Counted from the first letter of the stretch, positions 1-7,112 are shown. The stretch is 18,104 bases of DNA from an uncultured Bacteroidaceae bacterium (GCA_904501945.1 CAJGCU010000048.1:1-18104); one strand, 5' to 3'. The notes: a model not told the origin generated them from the sequence alone. Numbers and translations are program-made.

Positions 1-1844
1 GCCTTTTTCAGTTTTCCCATCATGGCATTCACATCGTAGGGCTTCATCAGGCTGCCCTCAATGGAGATGATGGGGCAGAAATTGAGGAAGTCACCCAACA
101 TCTTTCTGTCGCCATCTGTTGTCTTTCCAGCCTTGGCGCTCACTTTCGCTGTCTCGGCCAACACTCTCAGCGTTCGGTCAGGGGCGAAGTCAAAAGCATA
201 GCATTGTTCTTTCATACGGCCGTTGTGGCTGTATGGTGTCTGCACACGGAAGATGGTTTGCATGTATCCTGCCGCAGAGGTGCTGAACGAGCCGGCCATC
301 ATAAACACGCCCGTCCAAGGCTTCACGCTCACACCTGTGGTCAGACGTCCACAAGAGAGTGTGATGGTATAGGTTGCATCAGGGTCTTTCCCTATTGCCT
401 TTTCCACGGCTTTCAACGCCTCAACGCTCTCTTGCTCCTCATCGCCATCTCCTGCTACATTCACAACGTCAAAAGCGCCAAACACGGGATGCATCTTCAG
501 CTTGGCGCTCAACGCTTTAGCAGATTTCACCCCTGGCACCATCCAAAGCGTATGCCGGAAGATACGACGGTATTCTTCATTGGAATAGGGGTAAAGGCTC
601 TCTTCGTCATCCTTGCACATCAAGTTCAGGAATCTGTCCACATCCATATCGTGAACAAACGTTCCGTCATCTTTCGTGCGGAAGAACTCACGGAAGTTGA
701 ACGCCTTTTCGTCTTCTACAAACTCGCTCATCAAGTTGCCCAAGTCATAGGTGTAGATGTTGATGGCAGGCAAGGAAGCGTATGGATTAGGCTCGTAGGG
801 GTTATCCGTGTACCACGCCTGCTTCGCCCTCTGCTCCATCACATAGTCCCATGTATAGATTTCCTCTTCACTATAATCATCGAAGAGATTGAAGGGAGTG
901 CCCGAAAGCTGCAACACTTTTGTTTGTCCCTTTCGCAGTTCTTTCAGCACGTTTTGCCCCAACTCCGTCTTTGTGCCTTCATGCGCCTCATCCACAATGA
1001 TGAAGTCCCAAGAGGTGCTGAACATACGGTCGTTCTTATCAAACTTGCCTCCCACGGCCTCTGAGCCACGCAAATCCTGCATAGAGGCAAAATACACATA
1101 TTTCATCCCTTGCTGCACCATCCGCTCCAATGAAGAATGGCTTTCTCCATTGGTGCGCGAACCATAGCGGTAATCTCTCCTGTCGTAGAAGATTTTGCCA
1201 AAGTCCTCAAACCATCCAGCATCCACCACAGGGCGATGGGTTAGAATCAAGGTGCGCACAAACTCTTCTTCCTTCACCACTTGCAAGGCTGAGAGTGTCT
1301 TGCCAAAGCGCATCTTCGCATTCCAAAGCATCTGATTGCCTTTTTTGAAGCGCTTGCGGGTCTTATCTATCGCCTCACGCTGTTCAGGACGGAAAAGGAT
1401 GGGTGTCTGACCTGTTGTGATGTCGGAAGCCTGCAAGCTGGTTTCACCACGCTTCACCGCCTTGATAGCTTTTTTCACCGTTTCAAGGTCACAGCAGTAC
1501 CATTCGTCTGCCCCCGTCACGCCCGCAAACTTCTTTTTGCGGATGCCGCTGCGCTCCAGCACGCTATGCACTTGCTTGTCGTTGAAAGAGAGAATCATGC
1601 CGCTGCGGCGAAAGATTGTGTCTTCTGTATAGAGCAGTTGATAGGCGATGCCTGCTGTCTTGGTATATTGTCGGATACGCTTGTGAGCGGCTTGGTTCAG
1701 CAGCTCTGAGTTAGGCGAAAGGTCACCGCCATCGTCTTCGTCGAGGGTGGTCTCCCCTATCTTCAGGCAGTTGTGGTGGTTTTCGTCATTAATGGCAAAG
1801 ACGTAAATCAGTTTCGATTTCAGAGAAGATGTAAAGGTTGCCAT
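1..1844 (-). CDS. SF2 DEAD/DEAH-type helicase with N-terminal GIY-YIG-like domain, restriction-like (3' end outside window)
   Basis: The frame is open from ATG at 1844 to the window edge, giving 614 residues with no stop, so the C-terminus is missing. Residues 10-60 (IYVF at 13-16, LKIGETT at 27-33, then an Arg-rich helix AAHKRIRQY at 52-60) look like the MUG113/T5orf172 branch of GIY-YIG nucleases. A ResIII-type SF2 motor follows: Walker A-like AKMRFGKT at 176-183, LILTHRP at 199-205, DEAH at 285-288, LSGTPF at 313-318, motif V-like RLTTGVSV at 500-507 and motif VI-like QTIFRVQTP at 529-537. Family knowledge suggests ATP-driven DNA translocation coupled to cleavage. The methyltransferase-like gene lies 7 nt upstream, so the two are probably co-transcribed as a restriction-modification-like defence unit. 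The target sequence and actual cleavage are unknown. The helicase assignment is firm; the nuclease domain and defence role are inferred. Confidence 0.85.
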   Translation of the reverse strand, partial: MATFTSSLKSKLIYVFAINDENHHNCLKIGETTLDEDDGGDLSPNSELLNQAAHKRIRQYTKTAGIAYQLLYTEDTIFRRSGMILSFNDKQVHSVLERSGIRKKKFAGVTGADEWYCCDLETVKKAIKAVKRGETSLQASDITTGQTPILFRPEQREAIDKTRKRFKKGNQMLWNAKMRFGKTLSALQVVKEEEFVRTLILTHRPVVDAGWFEDFGKIFYDRRDYRYGSRTNGESHSSLERMVQQGMKYVYFASMQDLRGSEAVGGKFDKNDRMFSTSWDFIIVDEAHEGTKTELGQNVLKELRKGQTKVLQLSGTPFNLFDDYSEEEIYTWDYVMEQRAKQAWYTDNPYEPNPYASLPAINIYTYDLGNLMSEFVEDEKAFNFREFFRTKDDGTFVHDMDVDRFLNLMCKDDEESLYPYSNEEYRRIFRHTLWMVPGVKSAKALSAKLKMHPVFGAFDVVNVAGDGDEEQESVEALKAVEKAIGKDPDATYTITLSCGRLTTGVSVKPWTGVFMMAGSFSTSAAGYMQTIFRVQTPYSHNGRMKEQCYAFDFAPDRTLRVLAETAKVSAKAGKTTDGDRKMLGDFLNFCPIISIEGSLMKPYDVNAMMGKLKK

Positions 1845-1851
1845 AATTATC

Positions 1852-2841
1852 TTATTTAACGAGGTCAATGAATCGGATTTTCTTCTTATTGTTCGGCCAG
1901 TCCCGGATGATGCAATAGATGCCGTTATGCTGACGGAGACTCTCCTTGGCGCAACCCAAGCAATGGGCGACTCGCTCTTCTTCACCAAAGAGAGTCTGCA
2001 CCTTCTCGATGGTGCCGTTTTTGCACGAATCGGGCACAACGCCTTTCAAGCCATCCATTTGGAAGATGTTCCACGAGATGATGTAAGCGATGTAGTTGAT
2101 GGATTTGAGAAGAGGCATCTTGCCAAACTTTGCCTGATAGTACTCGATGAAAGACTGAAGCAAAGCCTCGCGCGCCAGTAGAAGATTGTCGCCTTGCCAT
2201 TCATAACCATAAGTGTGCATATAAGCCTCCTGCGCCATCGCCAGCCATTCTCCGCTTGTAGCGGTGTTCTCGCTGACGATGCGCAATTTTCTATCAAGCA
2301 GCCCGATGCGTTCTTGAAGAGGTATGAATGCGCCAGTCGTTGTGTCGTAACGACTGACCAGATAAGGTGCTTCGCCACAAGTGATTTCCCAACGAGTGGC
2401 ACGCACATAGTCTTTCCAAGTCTTGCCTTCAGGAAACGCTATCTTGTTGAGGGTGCTCTGCCAAGTGTGTGTTTCATTATCTTCTACATTGAAGACATTC
2501 TGTCTGCCAAACCACGCATCATCAACAAGATTGTTCTGGGCATTGCATACCCACGAAGGGGTGAACACCTCAGCCATTTCCTTGGCGCGGTCGGTCTGAT
2601 TCTCTTTCGACTTGAGCACACGAGGTCTTATCGCCATTCCTCGATCCCCTGTTATCAGTTCAGGCAGTATCTCTGAATGGTAATCATACATGCTCCCAAG
2701 CGGCTCATAATCATGAGTGGCCCAGAAGATGTTGCGCCCTGTCGTGTGGTCGAGCAGCAGAGTGTTCAGCACCTCTGGCGACAAATTACGCAGGTTATCC
2801 TCTCTGACATCTACAGAGAGGGCATTGTCTTTGTTTGGCAT
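1852..2841 (-). CDS. Restriction-modification 'subunit M'-like protein (divergent N6-methyltransferase relative)
   Basis: This 329-aa protein resembles, as I recall them, Bacteroidetes proteins annotated 'restriction endonuclease subunit M'. Two segments recall gamma-class adenine methyltransferases: AEVFTPSWV at 90-98 (the FTP segment before motif I) and EITCGEAPYLV at 152-162 (motif I, normally DPxCGxGxFL, with Glu for Asp and no second Gly). Residues 217-270 (GDNLLLAREALL, then ISWNIFQMDGLKGVVP) may correspond to the rest of the Rossmann core. There is no Pro-Pro anywhere, so the catalytic (N/D/S)PP(Y/F/W) motif IV is absent. Cys294, Cys297 and Cys310 lie close together near the C-terminus and could bind metal. 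It is the first gene of a two-gene unit ending 7 nt before the helicase. It could be an unorthodox methylase, a SAM-binding specificity factor, or a host-DNA discriminator without catalysis. Confidence 0.72.
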   Translation of the reverse strand: MPNKDNALSVDVREDNLRNLSPEVLNTLLLDHTTGRNIFWATHDYEPLGSMYDYHSEILPELITGDRGMAIRPRVLKSKENQTDRAKEMAEVFTPSWVCNAQNNLVDDAWFGRQNVFNVEDNETHTWQSTLNKIAFPEGKTWKDYVRATRWEITCGEAPYLVSRYDTTTGAFIPLQERIGLLDRKLRIVSENTATSGEWLAMAQEAYMHTYGYEWQGDNLLLAREALLQSFIEYYQAKFGKMPLLKSINYIAYIISWNIFQMDGLKGVVPDSCKNGTIEKVQTLFGEEERVAHCLGCAKESLRQHNGIYCIIRDWPNNKKKIRFIDLVK

Positions 2842-3128
2842 TCTTTGCGCTTATAGCTTTAGGCAAAAGCACTTATCGGATTCTTGGGGCTTATATGCTA
2901 CAAGACCTCTATGCACGAAAAAAGCGTGTCCGCTCTTATCGAACATAGAGGCCCTGAGATTGCCCAGTAGAATGATAAGTGACGTCCACGCCAAGCGCAG
3001 ACATTCACAATTATCATAATTCTACTTGAATTAGAAATTTCTCAGGTTTCTATGTTCTCCGTGATAACTGCTCATGCTGTTATGATTGACCAATAAGGGG
3101 TTGCTACACTTCGCCAAGTGTGGGCAAC
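2842..3128 (-). promoter_or_regulatory. Candidate structured 5' leader or small RNA upstream of the restriction-like operon
   Basis: If transcription starts just below the minus-strand -7 box at 3136-3143, the leader is about 287 nt. It would open with a hairpin at 3128-3100 (GTTGC/GCAAC outer stem, CACTT/AAGTG inner stem). A nested inverted repeat spans 2936-3067. Its arms are TTATC 2936-2940 with GATAA 3063-3067, GAACATAGA 2941-2949 with TCTATGTTC 3049-3057, CCTGAGA 2953-2959 with TCTCAGG 3040-3046, and GTAGAATGATAA 2967-2978 with TTATCA 3011-3016 plus TTCTAC 3020-3025. A competing stem, CATAGAGG 2944-2951 with CCTCTATG 2906-2913, excludes the second arm. The pairings are read directly from the sequence; transcription and function are inferred. 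I recognise no known riboswitch class. Confidence 0.45.
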
Positions 3129-3135
3129 TCAAGGG

Positions 3136-3167
3136 CAAAAGTAGTCAATTATTTTCAAGGGGGCAAG
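3136..3167 (-). promoter_or_regulatory. Candidate Bacteroidetes promoter for the restriction-like operon
   Basis: On the minus strand TACTTTTG (3143-3136) matches the -7 consensus TAnnTTTG. CTTG (3167-3164) is one base from the TTTG -33 box, with 20 bp between them. Transcription would begin near 3128-3130, exactly at the first base of the 3128-3100 hairpin, some 287 nt before the start codon at 2841. No other minus-strand TAnnTTTG was found between this site and the gene. Confidence 0.5.
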
Positions 3168-3340
3168 GTTTAGGGCGTGTTTTTTACCTGTTTCTCTGTT
3201 TTTCGCCAGAAGAAGCGGCTGTTTTTTGAAAGACAGCATGCTGCAAGCTCACTCTCAGCAAGAGGACTGAGAAGGGATAAGCGAGGGAAGGAAAAGGAAA
3301 AAAGCTCTATCTCATCAGCGACTTGAAGGTGAACGAAGGA

Positions 3341-3382
3341 ACGTAATTACGATGAAGGGGAAAACGTAATTATGATGAAGGG
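3341..3382. repeat. Tandem 19-bp direct repeat containing CGTAATTACG palindromes
   Basis: Two copies, ACGTAATTACGATGAAGGG at 3341-3359 and ACGTAATTATGATGAAGGG at 3364-3382, differ at one base and sit 23 bp apart. The first carries the perfect 10-bp palindrome CGTAATTACG (3342-3351); the second has one substitution in it. A spacing near two helical turns suits cooperative binding by a dimeric regulator. The repeat lies about 120 bp upstream of the MATE -7 box and about 200 bp upstream of the divergent promoter. The regulator is unknown. Confidence 0.5.
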
Positions 3383-3418
3383 TGTAACACAACAGCGATG
3401 AAAGAAGGCATGAAAACA

Positions 3419-3460
3419 GCATGGAGGCGAAGACAAGCGGACAGGTCTTCGCCTCTATGC
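3419..3460. repeat. 16-bp stem inverted repeat (hairpin) between divergent promoters
   Basis: GCAT-G-GAGGCGAAGAC (3419-3434) pairs with GTCTTCGCCTC-T-ATGC (3445-3460): 16 pairs including one G-T wobble, with a 10-nt loop. No T-tract follows on the plus strand. It lies between two promoters that point away from it, so it terminates neither flanking operon. It may be a protein-binding palindrome, part of an undetected small RNA, or a mobile-element relic. Confidence 0.6.
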
Positions 3461-3501
3461 ACAAAAACGGAGAAGTGGACTGATGTGTGAAAAAAAATGC
3501 G

Positions 3502-3509
3502 TAACTTTG
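3502..3509 (+). promoter_or_regulatory. -7 box of the MATE-truA operon promoter
   Basis: TAACTTTG fits TAnnTTTG exactly and lies 33 bp before the MATE start codon. The 13-mer GCGTAACTTTGCA around it (3499-3511) is repeated exactly at the L31 promoter. No clean TTTG -33 box is present at the expected spacing; TGTG at 3485-3488 is a poor match at too short a distance. Confidence 0.6.
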
Positions 3510-3542
3510 CAGCGATTTTCAAGCTAAAGACATAAACTGCGT

Positions 3543-4961
3543 ATGCAACAGGATAACAGAACAAAGGAGCTGGGAACAAGGCCGATTGGTGAACTGCTCG
3601 TCAAGTATGCCATACCTGCCGTGGTGGCGATGACGGCATCATCACTATACAACATCGTTGACCGTATCTTTATCGGGCACATTCCTGATGTGGGAACGCT
3701 GTCGCTGGGAGGTCTGGCCGTCACCTTCCCCATCATGAACCTGAGTGCCGCTTTTGGCGCGATGGTGGGCGTGGGAAGCTCGACCATGATTTCTATCAAG
3801 CTGGGGCAGAAGGACTATCAGACGGCAGAAAGGGTGCTGGGCAATCTCGTGTCGCTCAACATCATTATCGGTATCGTTGTGGGTGTGTTAGGCCTCATCT
3901 TCATCGACCCGCTGCTGCTGTTCTTTGGCGCATCGGAGAACACCATCATGTATGCACGCGACTACATGGAAATCATCCTCTATGGCAATGTGGTGACGCA
4001 TCTCTTTCTGGGTCTTAATGCAGCCCTGCGAAGCACTGGGCACCCGCATGTTGCGATGTCGGCCACGATTGCTACAGTCATTATCAATGCCATTCTCGAC
4101 CCGCTGTTCATCTTCACGTTAGGCATGGGCATCAAGGGAGCGGCTATTGCCACAATTCTTGCACAGATTTTCTCGCTCATTTATGTGATAACGATACTGT
4201 CAAACAAGAAAGACCTAATCCATTTGCATTCTGGAATTTACGGGCTCAAGAAGCGTATTGTGAAGAACATTATCTCTATCGGAATGTCGCCCTTCTGCAT
4301 GCAGCTCTGCGCGTGTCTGGTGGTCATCTTCATCAACAAGGGGCTGGCAAAGCATGGCGGCGACCTGGCCATTGCTGCTTATGGCATCGTGAACGGCATC
4401 ACTTTCCTGTTCGTCATGGTTGTCTTGGGAATCTGCCAGGGCATGCAGCCTATTGCCGGGTTCAACTTTGGCGCACAGCAGCCTGGCCGCGTAACAGAAG
4501 TGCTGAAGAAGGCAATCATCCTCGCCACAGTCACGATGACCCTCTCTTTCATTCTTTGCGAATTTTTCCCTCAGTATCCCGTCATGCTGTTCACAAGCGA
4601 CCCACAACTCGCTGAACTCGCCATCACGGGCATGCGAATCATCGTCATCATGTCGCCCATCGTTGGTTTTCAAATCGTGGTGGGCAACTTCTTCCAGAGC
4701 ATTGGCATGGCAAAGAAGAGCATCTTCCTGTCTGTGAGCCGACAGTTGGTGTTCCTTGTGCCCTTCCTCCTGATTTTCCCTGAGCTATGGGGCACAAACG
4801 GAGTGTGGATTAGCATCACGACGGCAGACGGCATCGCTACCATCACATCAGCCCTGATGCTGTGGCACTTCTATCGCAACAAGGCGAGCATTCGTGCGCC
4901 TCGCACTCGCATGGCCAGCGCCCTGAAACGTGTATTCTTCCACAATCGAGTAACTCCATAG
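3543..4961 (+). CDS. MATE-family multidrug/cation efflux transporter
   Basis: The 472-aa polytopic membrane protein has the usual MATE length and about twelve hydrophobic segments. The N-terminus has the family pattern of a short cytoplasmic stretch (GTRPIGELLVKYAIPAV, residues 11-27), then TASSLYNIVDRIFIGH at 31-46. The second half carries the typical GICQGMQPIAGFNFGA (about 298-313), the internal-repeat counterpart of the first bundle. MATE proteins export drugs and other organic compounds with Na+ or H+ antiport across the inner membrane; the substrate cannot be read from sequence. It most resembles the MepA/NorM-like branch. ATG at 3543 suits the -7 box 33 bp upstream. It is the first gene of a plus-strand run, with truA 3 nt downstream. 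Confidence 0.93.
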   Translation: MQQDNRTKELGTRPIGELLVKYAIPAVVAMTASSLYNIVDRIFIGHIPDVGTLSLGGLAVTFPIMNLSAAFGAMVGVGSSTMISIKLGQKDYQTAERVLGNLVSLNIIIGIVVGVLGLIFIDPLLLFFGASENTIMYARDYMEIILYGNVVTHLFLGLNAALRSTGHPHVAMSATIATVIINAILDPLFIFTLGMGIKGAAIATILAQIFSLIYVITILSNKKDLIHLHSGIYGLKKRIVKNIISIGMSPFCMQLCACLVVIFINKGLAKHGGDLAIAAYGIVNGITFLFVMVVLGICQGMQPIAGFNFGAQQPGRVTEVLKKAIILATVTMTLSFILCEFFPQYPVMLFTSDPQLAELAITGMRIIVIMSPIVGFQIVVGNFFQSIGMAKKSIFLSVSRQLVFLVPFLLIFPELWGTNGVWISITTADGIATITSALMLWHFYRNKASIRAPRTRMASALKRVFFHNRVTP

Positions 4962-4964
4962 AAA

Positions 4965-5711
4965 ATGCGCTATTTCATCTACCTTTCCTACGACGGCGCA
5001 CGCTATCACGGCTGGCAGATTCAGCCCAACGGCATCAGCGTGCAGGAAGTGCTGAGCAAGGCGCTCTCTACGTTGTTGCGTGAACCTATCGAAGTGACTG
5101 GAGCTGGACGGACGGACGCTGGAGTGAATGCCTCTCTGATGGTGGCGCACTTCGATTGTCAACAGGCAACAGACAACGGACAGCTGGCTTATCGTCTGAA
5201 CAAGCTTCTGCCGCCAGACATTGTCATCCATAAAATCCAGCAGGTGAAGGACGATGCTCATGCGCGTTTCTCTGCCACTTCGCGCACCTATCATTATTAT
5301 ATCATCACAGAGAAATCACCTTTTGAGCCGTATGCCTACCGTTTTCCTCAACCGCTTGACTTTGACAAAATGAACGAGGCAGCAAAGACGTTGTTCGACT
5401 ACATCGACTTCACATCCTTCTCCAAACTCCATACCGACGTGAAGACCAACAACTGCCGCATCATCACAGCGCGCTGGGAACAACTCTCCCTCATCAAGTG
5501 GCAGTTCACCATCACGGCCGACCGTTTCTTGCGCAACATGGTTCGCGCCATTGTTGGCACCCTACTTGACGTGGGGCGTGGCGTGCTGACCATCGAGCAG
5601 TTCCGCGAAATCATCGAGAAGAAAGACCGCTGCTCGGCAGGCACATCTGTGCCAGGCAACGCCCTGTTCTTGGCAGATGTCACCTACCCAGAGAAAATAT
5701 TCGACATATAA
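4965..5711 (+). CDS. truA: tRNA pseudouridine(38-40) synthase TruA
   Basis: The 248-aa protein is of normal length for TruA, which converts uridines 38-40 of the tRNA anticodon arm to pseudouridine. The N-terminus MRYFIYLSYDGARYHGWQ (1-18) is characteristic. The catalytic aspartate is Asp51 in GAGRTDAGV (46-54). FSKLHTDVKTNNCRI (about 147-161) and RFLRNMVRAIVGTLLDVGRG (about 188-207) are conserved C-terminal segments lining the RNA cleft. The start lies 3 nt after the MATE stop and the next gene starts 3 nt after the truA stop, so the three are almost certainly co-transcribed. The pairing with an exporter is probably positional rather than functional. Confidence 0.97.
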   Translation: MRYFIYLSYDGARYHGWQIQPNGISVQEVLSKALSTLLREPIEVTGAGRTDAGVNASLMVAHFDCQQATDNGQLAYRLNKLLPPDIVIHKIQQVKDDAHARFSATSRTYHYYIITEKSPFEPYAYRFPQPLDFDKMNEAAKTLFDYIDFTSFSKLHTDVKTNNCRIITARWEQLSLIKWQFTITADRFLRNMVRAIVGTLLDVGRGVLTIEQFREIIEKKDRCSAGTSVPGNALFLADVTYPEKIFDI

Positions 5712-5714
5712 ACC

Positions 5715-6035
5715 ATGGCAACTCAACAAGACTTTGCACAATACATCGCCGACCAATGTGCTGGTGCTGGCGAAATCACCATCAAAAAAATGTTTGGCGA
5801 GTACGGCATCTATTGCAACGGCAAGATTTTTGGTCTCATCTGTGATGACCGCCTCTACATCAAGCCCACGGAGGCTGGACGTGCCATGCTTCGCACATTC
5901 GACCCCCAACCACCCTACCCCAGTGCCAAAGACTATTTCCACATAGCAGAAATTGACGACCACGCATATTTGGCAGAGTTGGTACGCGTGAGCTGCAAGG
6001 AACTGCCGATGCAGAAACCGAAACAACGGAAATAG
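5715..6035 (+). CDS. TfoX/Sxy N-terminal domain protein
   Basis: This 106-aa protein consists only of the TfoX N-terminal domain. The diagnostic segment is ITIKKMFGEYGIYCNGKIF (21-39), followed by GLICDDRLYIKPTEAG (40-55). In gamma-proteobacteria, full-length TfoX/Sxy activates competence genes with CRP. The short stand-alone form is common in other phyla and its role there is not established, so competence should not be assumed. The N-terminal half precedes a basic tail ending KPKQRK. It sits 3 nt after truA and is probably translated from the same mRNA. Confidence 0.85.
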   Translation: MATQQDFAQYIADQCAGAGEITIKKMFGEYGIYCNGKIFGLICDDRLYIKPTEAGRAMLRTFDPQPPYPSAKDYFHIAEIDDHAYLAELVRVSCKELPMQKPKQRK

Positions 6036-6047
6036 AAATATTAAGAA

Positions 6048-6090
6048 CACGAATTAACCATGAATAATTCACGAATTTTATCATAAAATT
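6048..6090. repeat. CACGAATT direct repeat and AT-rich palindrome before the EamA gene
   Basis: CACGAATT occurs at 6048-6055 and 6070-6077 (22 bp apart). The second copy runs into AATTTTAT-C-ATAAAATT (6074-6090), a perfect 8-bp inverted repeat about a single base. It lies in the 81-nt gap between the TfoX-domain gene and the transporter gene. There is no T-tract or GC-rich stem, so it is unlikely to terminate transcription. No TAnnTTTG box was found in this gap. Confidence 0.35.
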
Positions 6091-6116
6091 AATTCTTATA
6101 AATGTAAATTAAGGCC

Positions 6117-7034
6117 ATGTGGTTAATCCTTGCATTCCTGTCCGCCTTTCTCCTCGGCTTCTACGACGTTTTCAAGAAGAAGTCGCTGAGGGAGAATGCG
6201 GTCATCCCTGTGCTGCTGCTCAACACGCTGTTTTCTTCCTTGATTTTCCTGCCGTTCATCATCATGTCGGCACAAGGACACATCCCAGAGGACAGTCTCT
6301 TCTATACCCACCAGTATGGATGGGCAGAACATAAGTACATCCTACTGAAGTCATGCATCGTGCTCAGCAGCTGGCTCTTCGCCTACTTCGGGCTGAAGCA
6401 CCTGCCGCTAACCATAGTCGGCCCCATCAATGCCACCCGTCCCGTGATGGTGCTGATTGGCGCACTTACATTCTTCTCAGAGAAACTGAACGCGTGGCAA
6501 TGGATTGGCGTCATCGTAGCAATGGTGGGACTCTATATGCTCTCGCGTTCCAGCAAAAAAGAAGGAATCGACTTCAAGCACAACAAATGGATTGTGTTTG
6601 TTGTTTTGGCAAATGTGTTAGGCGCAGTGTCAGGACTATACGACAAATACCTCATGGCATCGCCTGAGAATGGAGGCGTGGGACTAGACAAGCTTGCCGT
6701 GCAATCATGGTACAACATCTATCAATTCTTCATGATGCTTACCATGCTCTTCCTGCTCTGGTGGCCAACCCATAAGAAGACAACCCCTTTTCATTGGGAT
6801 TGGTGCATCATCCTCATCAGCGTGTTCCTCTCAGCCGCCGACTTCGTCTATTTTTACGCATTGGGGCTTGATGGCGCCATGATTTCCATTGTCTCGATGG
6901 TGCGCCGTGGAAGTGTCATCGTCAGTTTCCTCTTTGGAGCCATGATGTTCCACGAGAAGAACCTCAAATCGAAGCTCATCGACCTCGCCTTGGTGCTGCT
7001 ATCCATGCTGTTCCTCTTCATCGGAAGCTATTGA
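6117..7034 (+). CDS. EamA/DMT-superfamily membrane transporter
   Basis: The 305-aa protein has about ten hydrophobic segments in two repeats, the EamA architecture of the drug/metabolite transporter superfamily. The first repeat closes with GPINATRPVMVLIGALTF (102-119) and WQWIGVIVAMVGLYML (about 127-142). The second closes with ISIVSMVRRGSVIVSFLFGA (about 257-276) and the final helix up to FIGSY. Members of this family move small metabolites; the substrate is not predictable here. ATG at 6117 gives a full first helix. The 81-nt gap from the preceding gene is wider than the 3-nt gaps upstream but contains no recognisable promoter or terminator, so read-through from the MATE operon is likely. 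An intrinsic terminator follows at 7113-7142. Confidence 0.88.
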   Translation: MWLILAFLSAFLLGFYDVFKKKSLRENAVIPVLLLNTLFSSLIFLPFIIMSAQGHIPEDSLFYTHQYGWAEHKYILLKSCIVLSSWLFAYFGLKHLPLTIVGPINATRPVMVLIGALTFFSEKLNAWQWIGVIVAMVGLYMLSRSSKKEGIDFKHNKWIVFVVLANVLGAVSGLYDKYLMASPENGGVGLDKLAVQSWYNIYQFFMMLTMLFLLWWPTHKKTTPFHWDWCIILISVFLSAADFVYFYALGLDGAMISIVSMVRRGSVIVSFLFGAMMFHEKNLKSKLIDLALVLLSMLFLFIGSY

Positions 7035-7112
7035 CACTCTCACAACTCTTCACATTTGAATAACTTATAGTTATAAAAAGACATTCAGACAAAATCTGAG
7101 TCAAGAAAAAGG

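Larger units (their letters stand above)
2842..3542. other. 701-bp divergent intergenic region
   Basis: This gap separates the minus-strand restriction-like operon from the plus-strand MATE operon. I find no convincing gene in it on either strand. The left 290 bp hold the structured leader and the minus-strand promoter; the right end holds two palindromic repeats, a hairpin and the MATE promoter. The middle (about 3168-3340) shows only small symmetries, a 10-bp palindrome CAGCATGCTG at 3234-3243 and a 6-bp stem TCTCAG/CTGAGA at 3253-3272, and is otherwise unremarkable. There are no integrase or transposase remnants. Confidence 0.7.

Noticed and set aside
204..1632. Several plus-strand open frames across the left end
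   Set aside because: They lie opposite a continuous 614-codon minus-strand frame with clear helicase motifs and have no recognisable protein features.
2847..2941. Recurrent CTTAT(A/C) near 2850, 2872, 2890 and 2935
   Set aside because: The shared core is only five or six bases in AT-leaning sequence and the spacing is irregular, so chance is sufficient.
2936..3067. Nested inverted repeat as an integron attC site or transposon end
   Set aside because: No GTTRRRY/RYYYAAC pair at the ends, no integrase or transposase and no target-site duplication were found.
3100..3128. GTTGC...GCAAC hairpin as a CRISPR repeat
   Set aside because: It resembles some Bacteroidetes CRISPR repeat ends, but there is only one copy, no spacers and no cas genes.
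5715..6035. TfoX-domain protein as evidence of natural competence
   Set aside because: Only the N-terminal domain is present and no competence genes are nearby; stand-alone domains have no established competence role.
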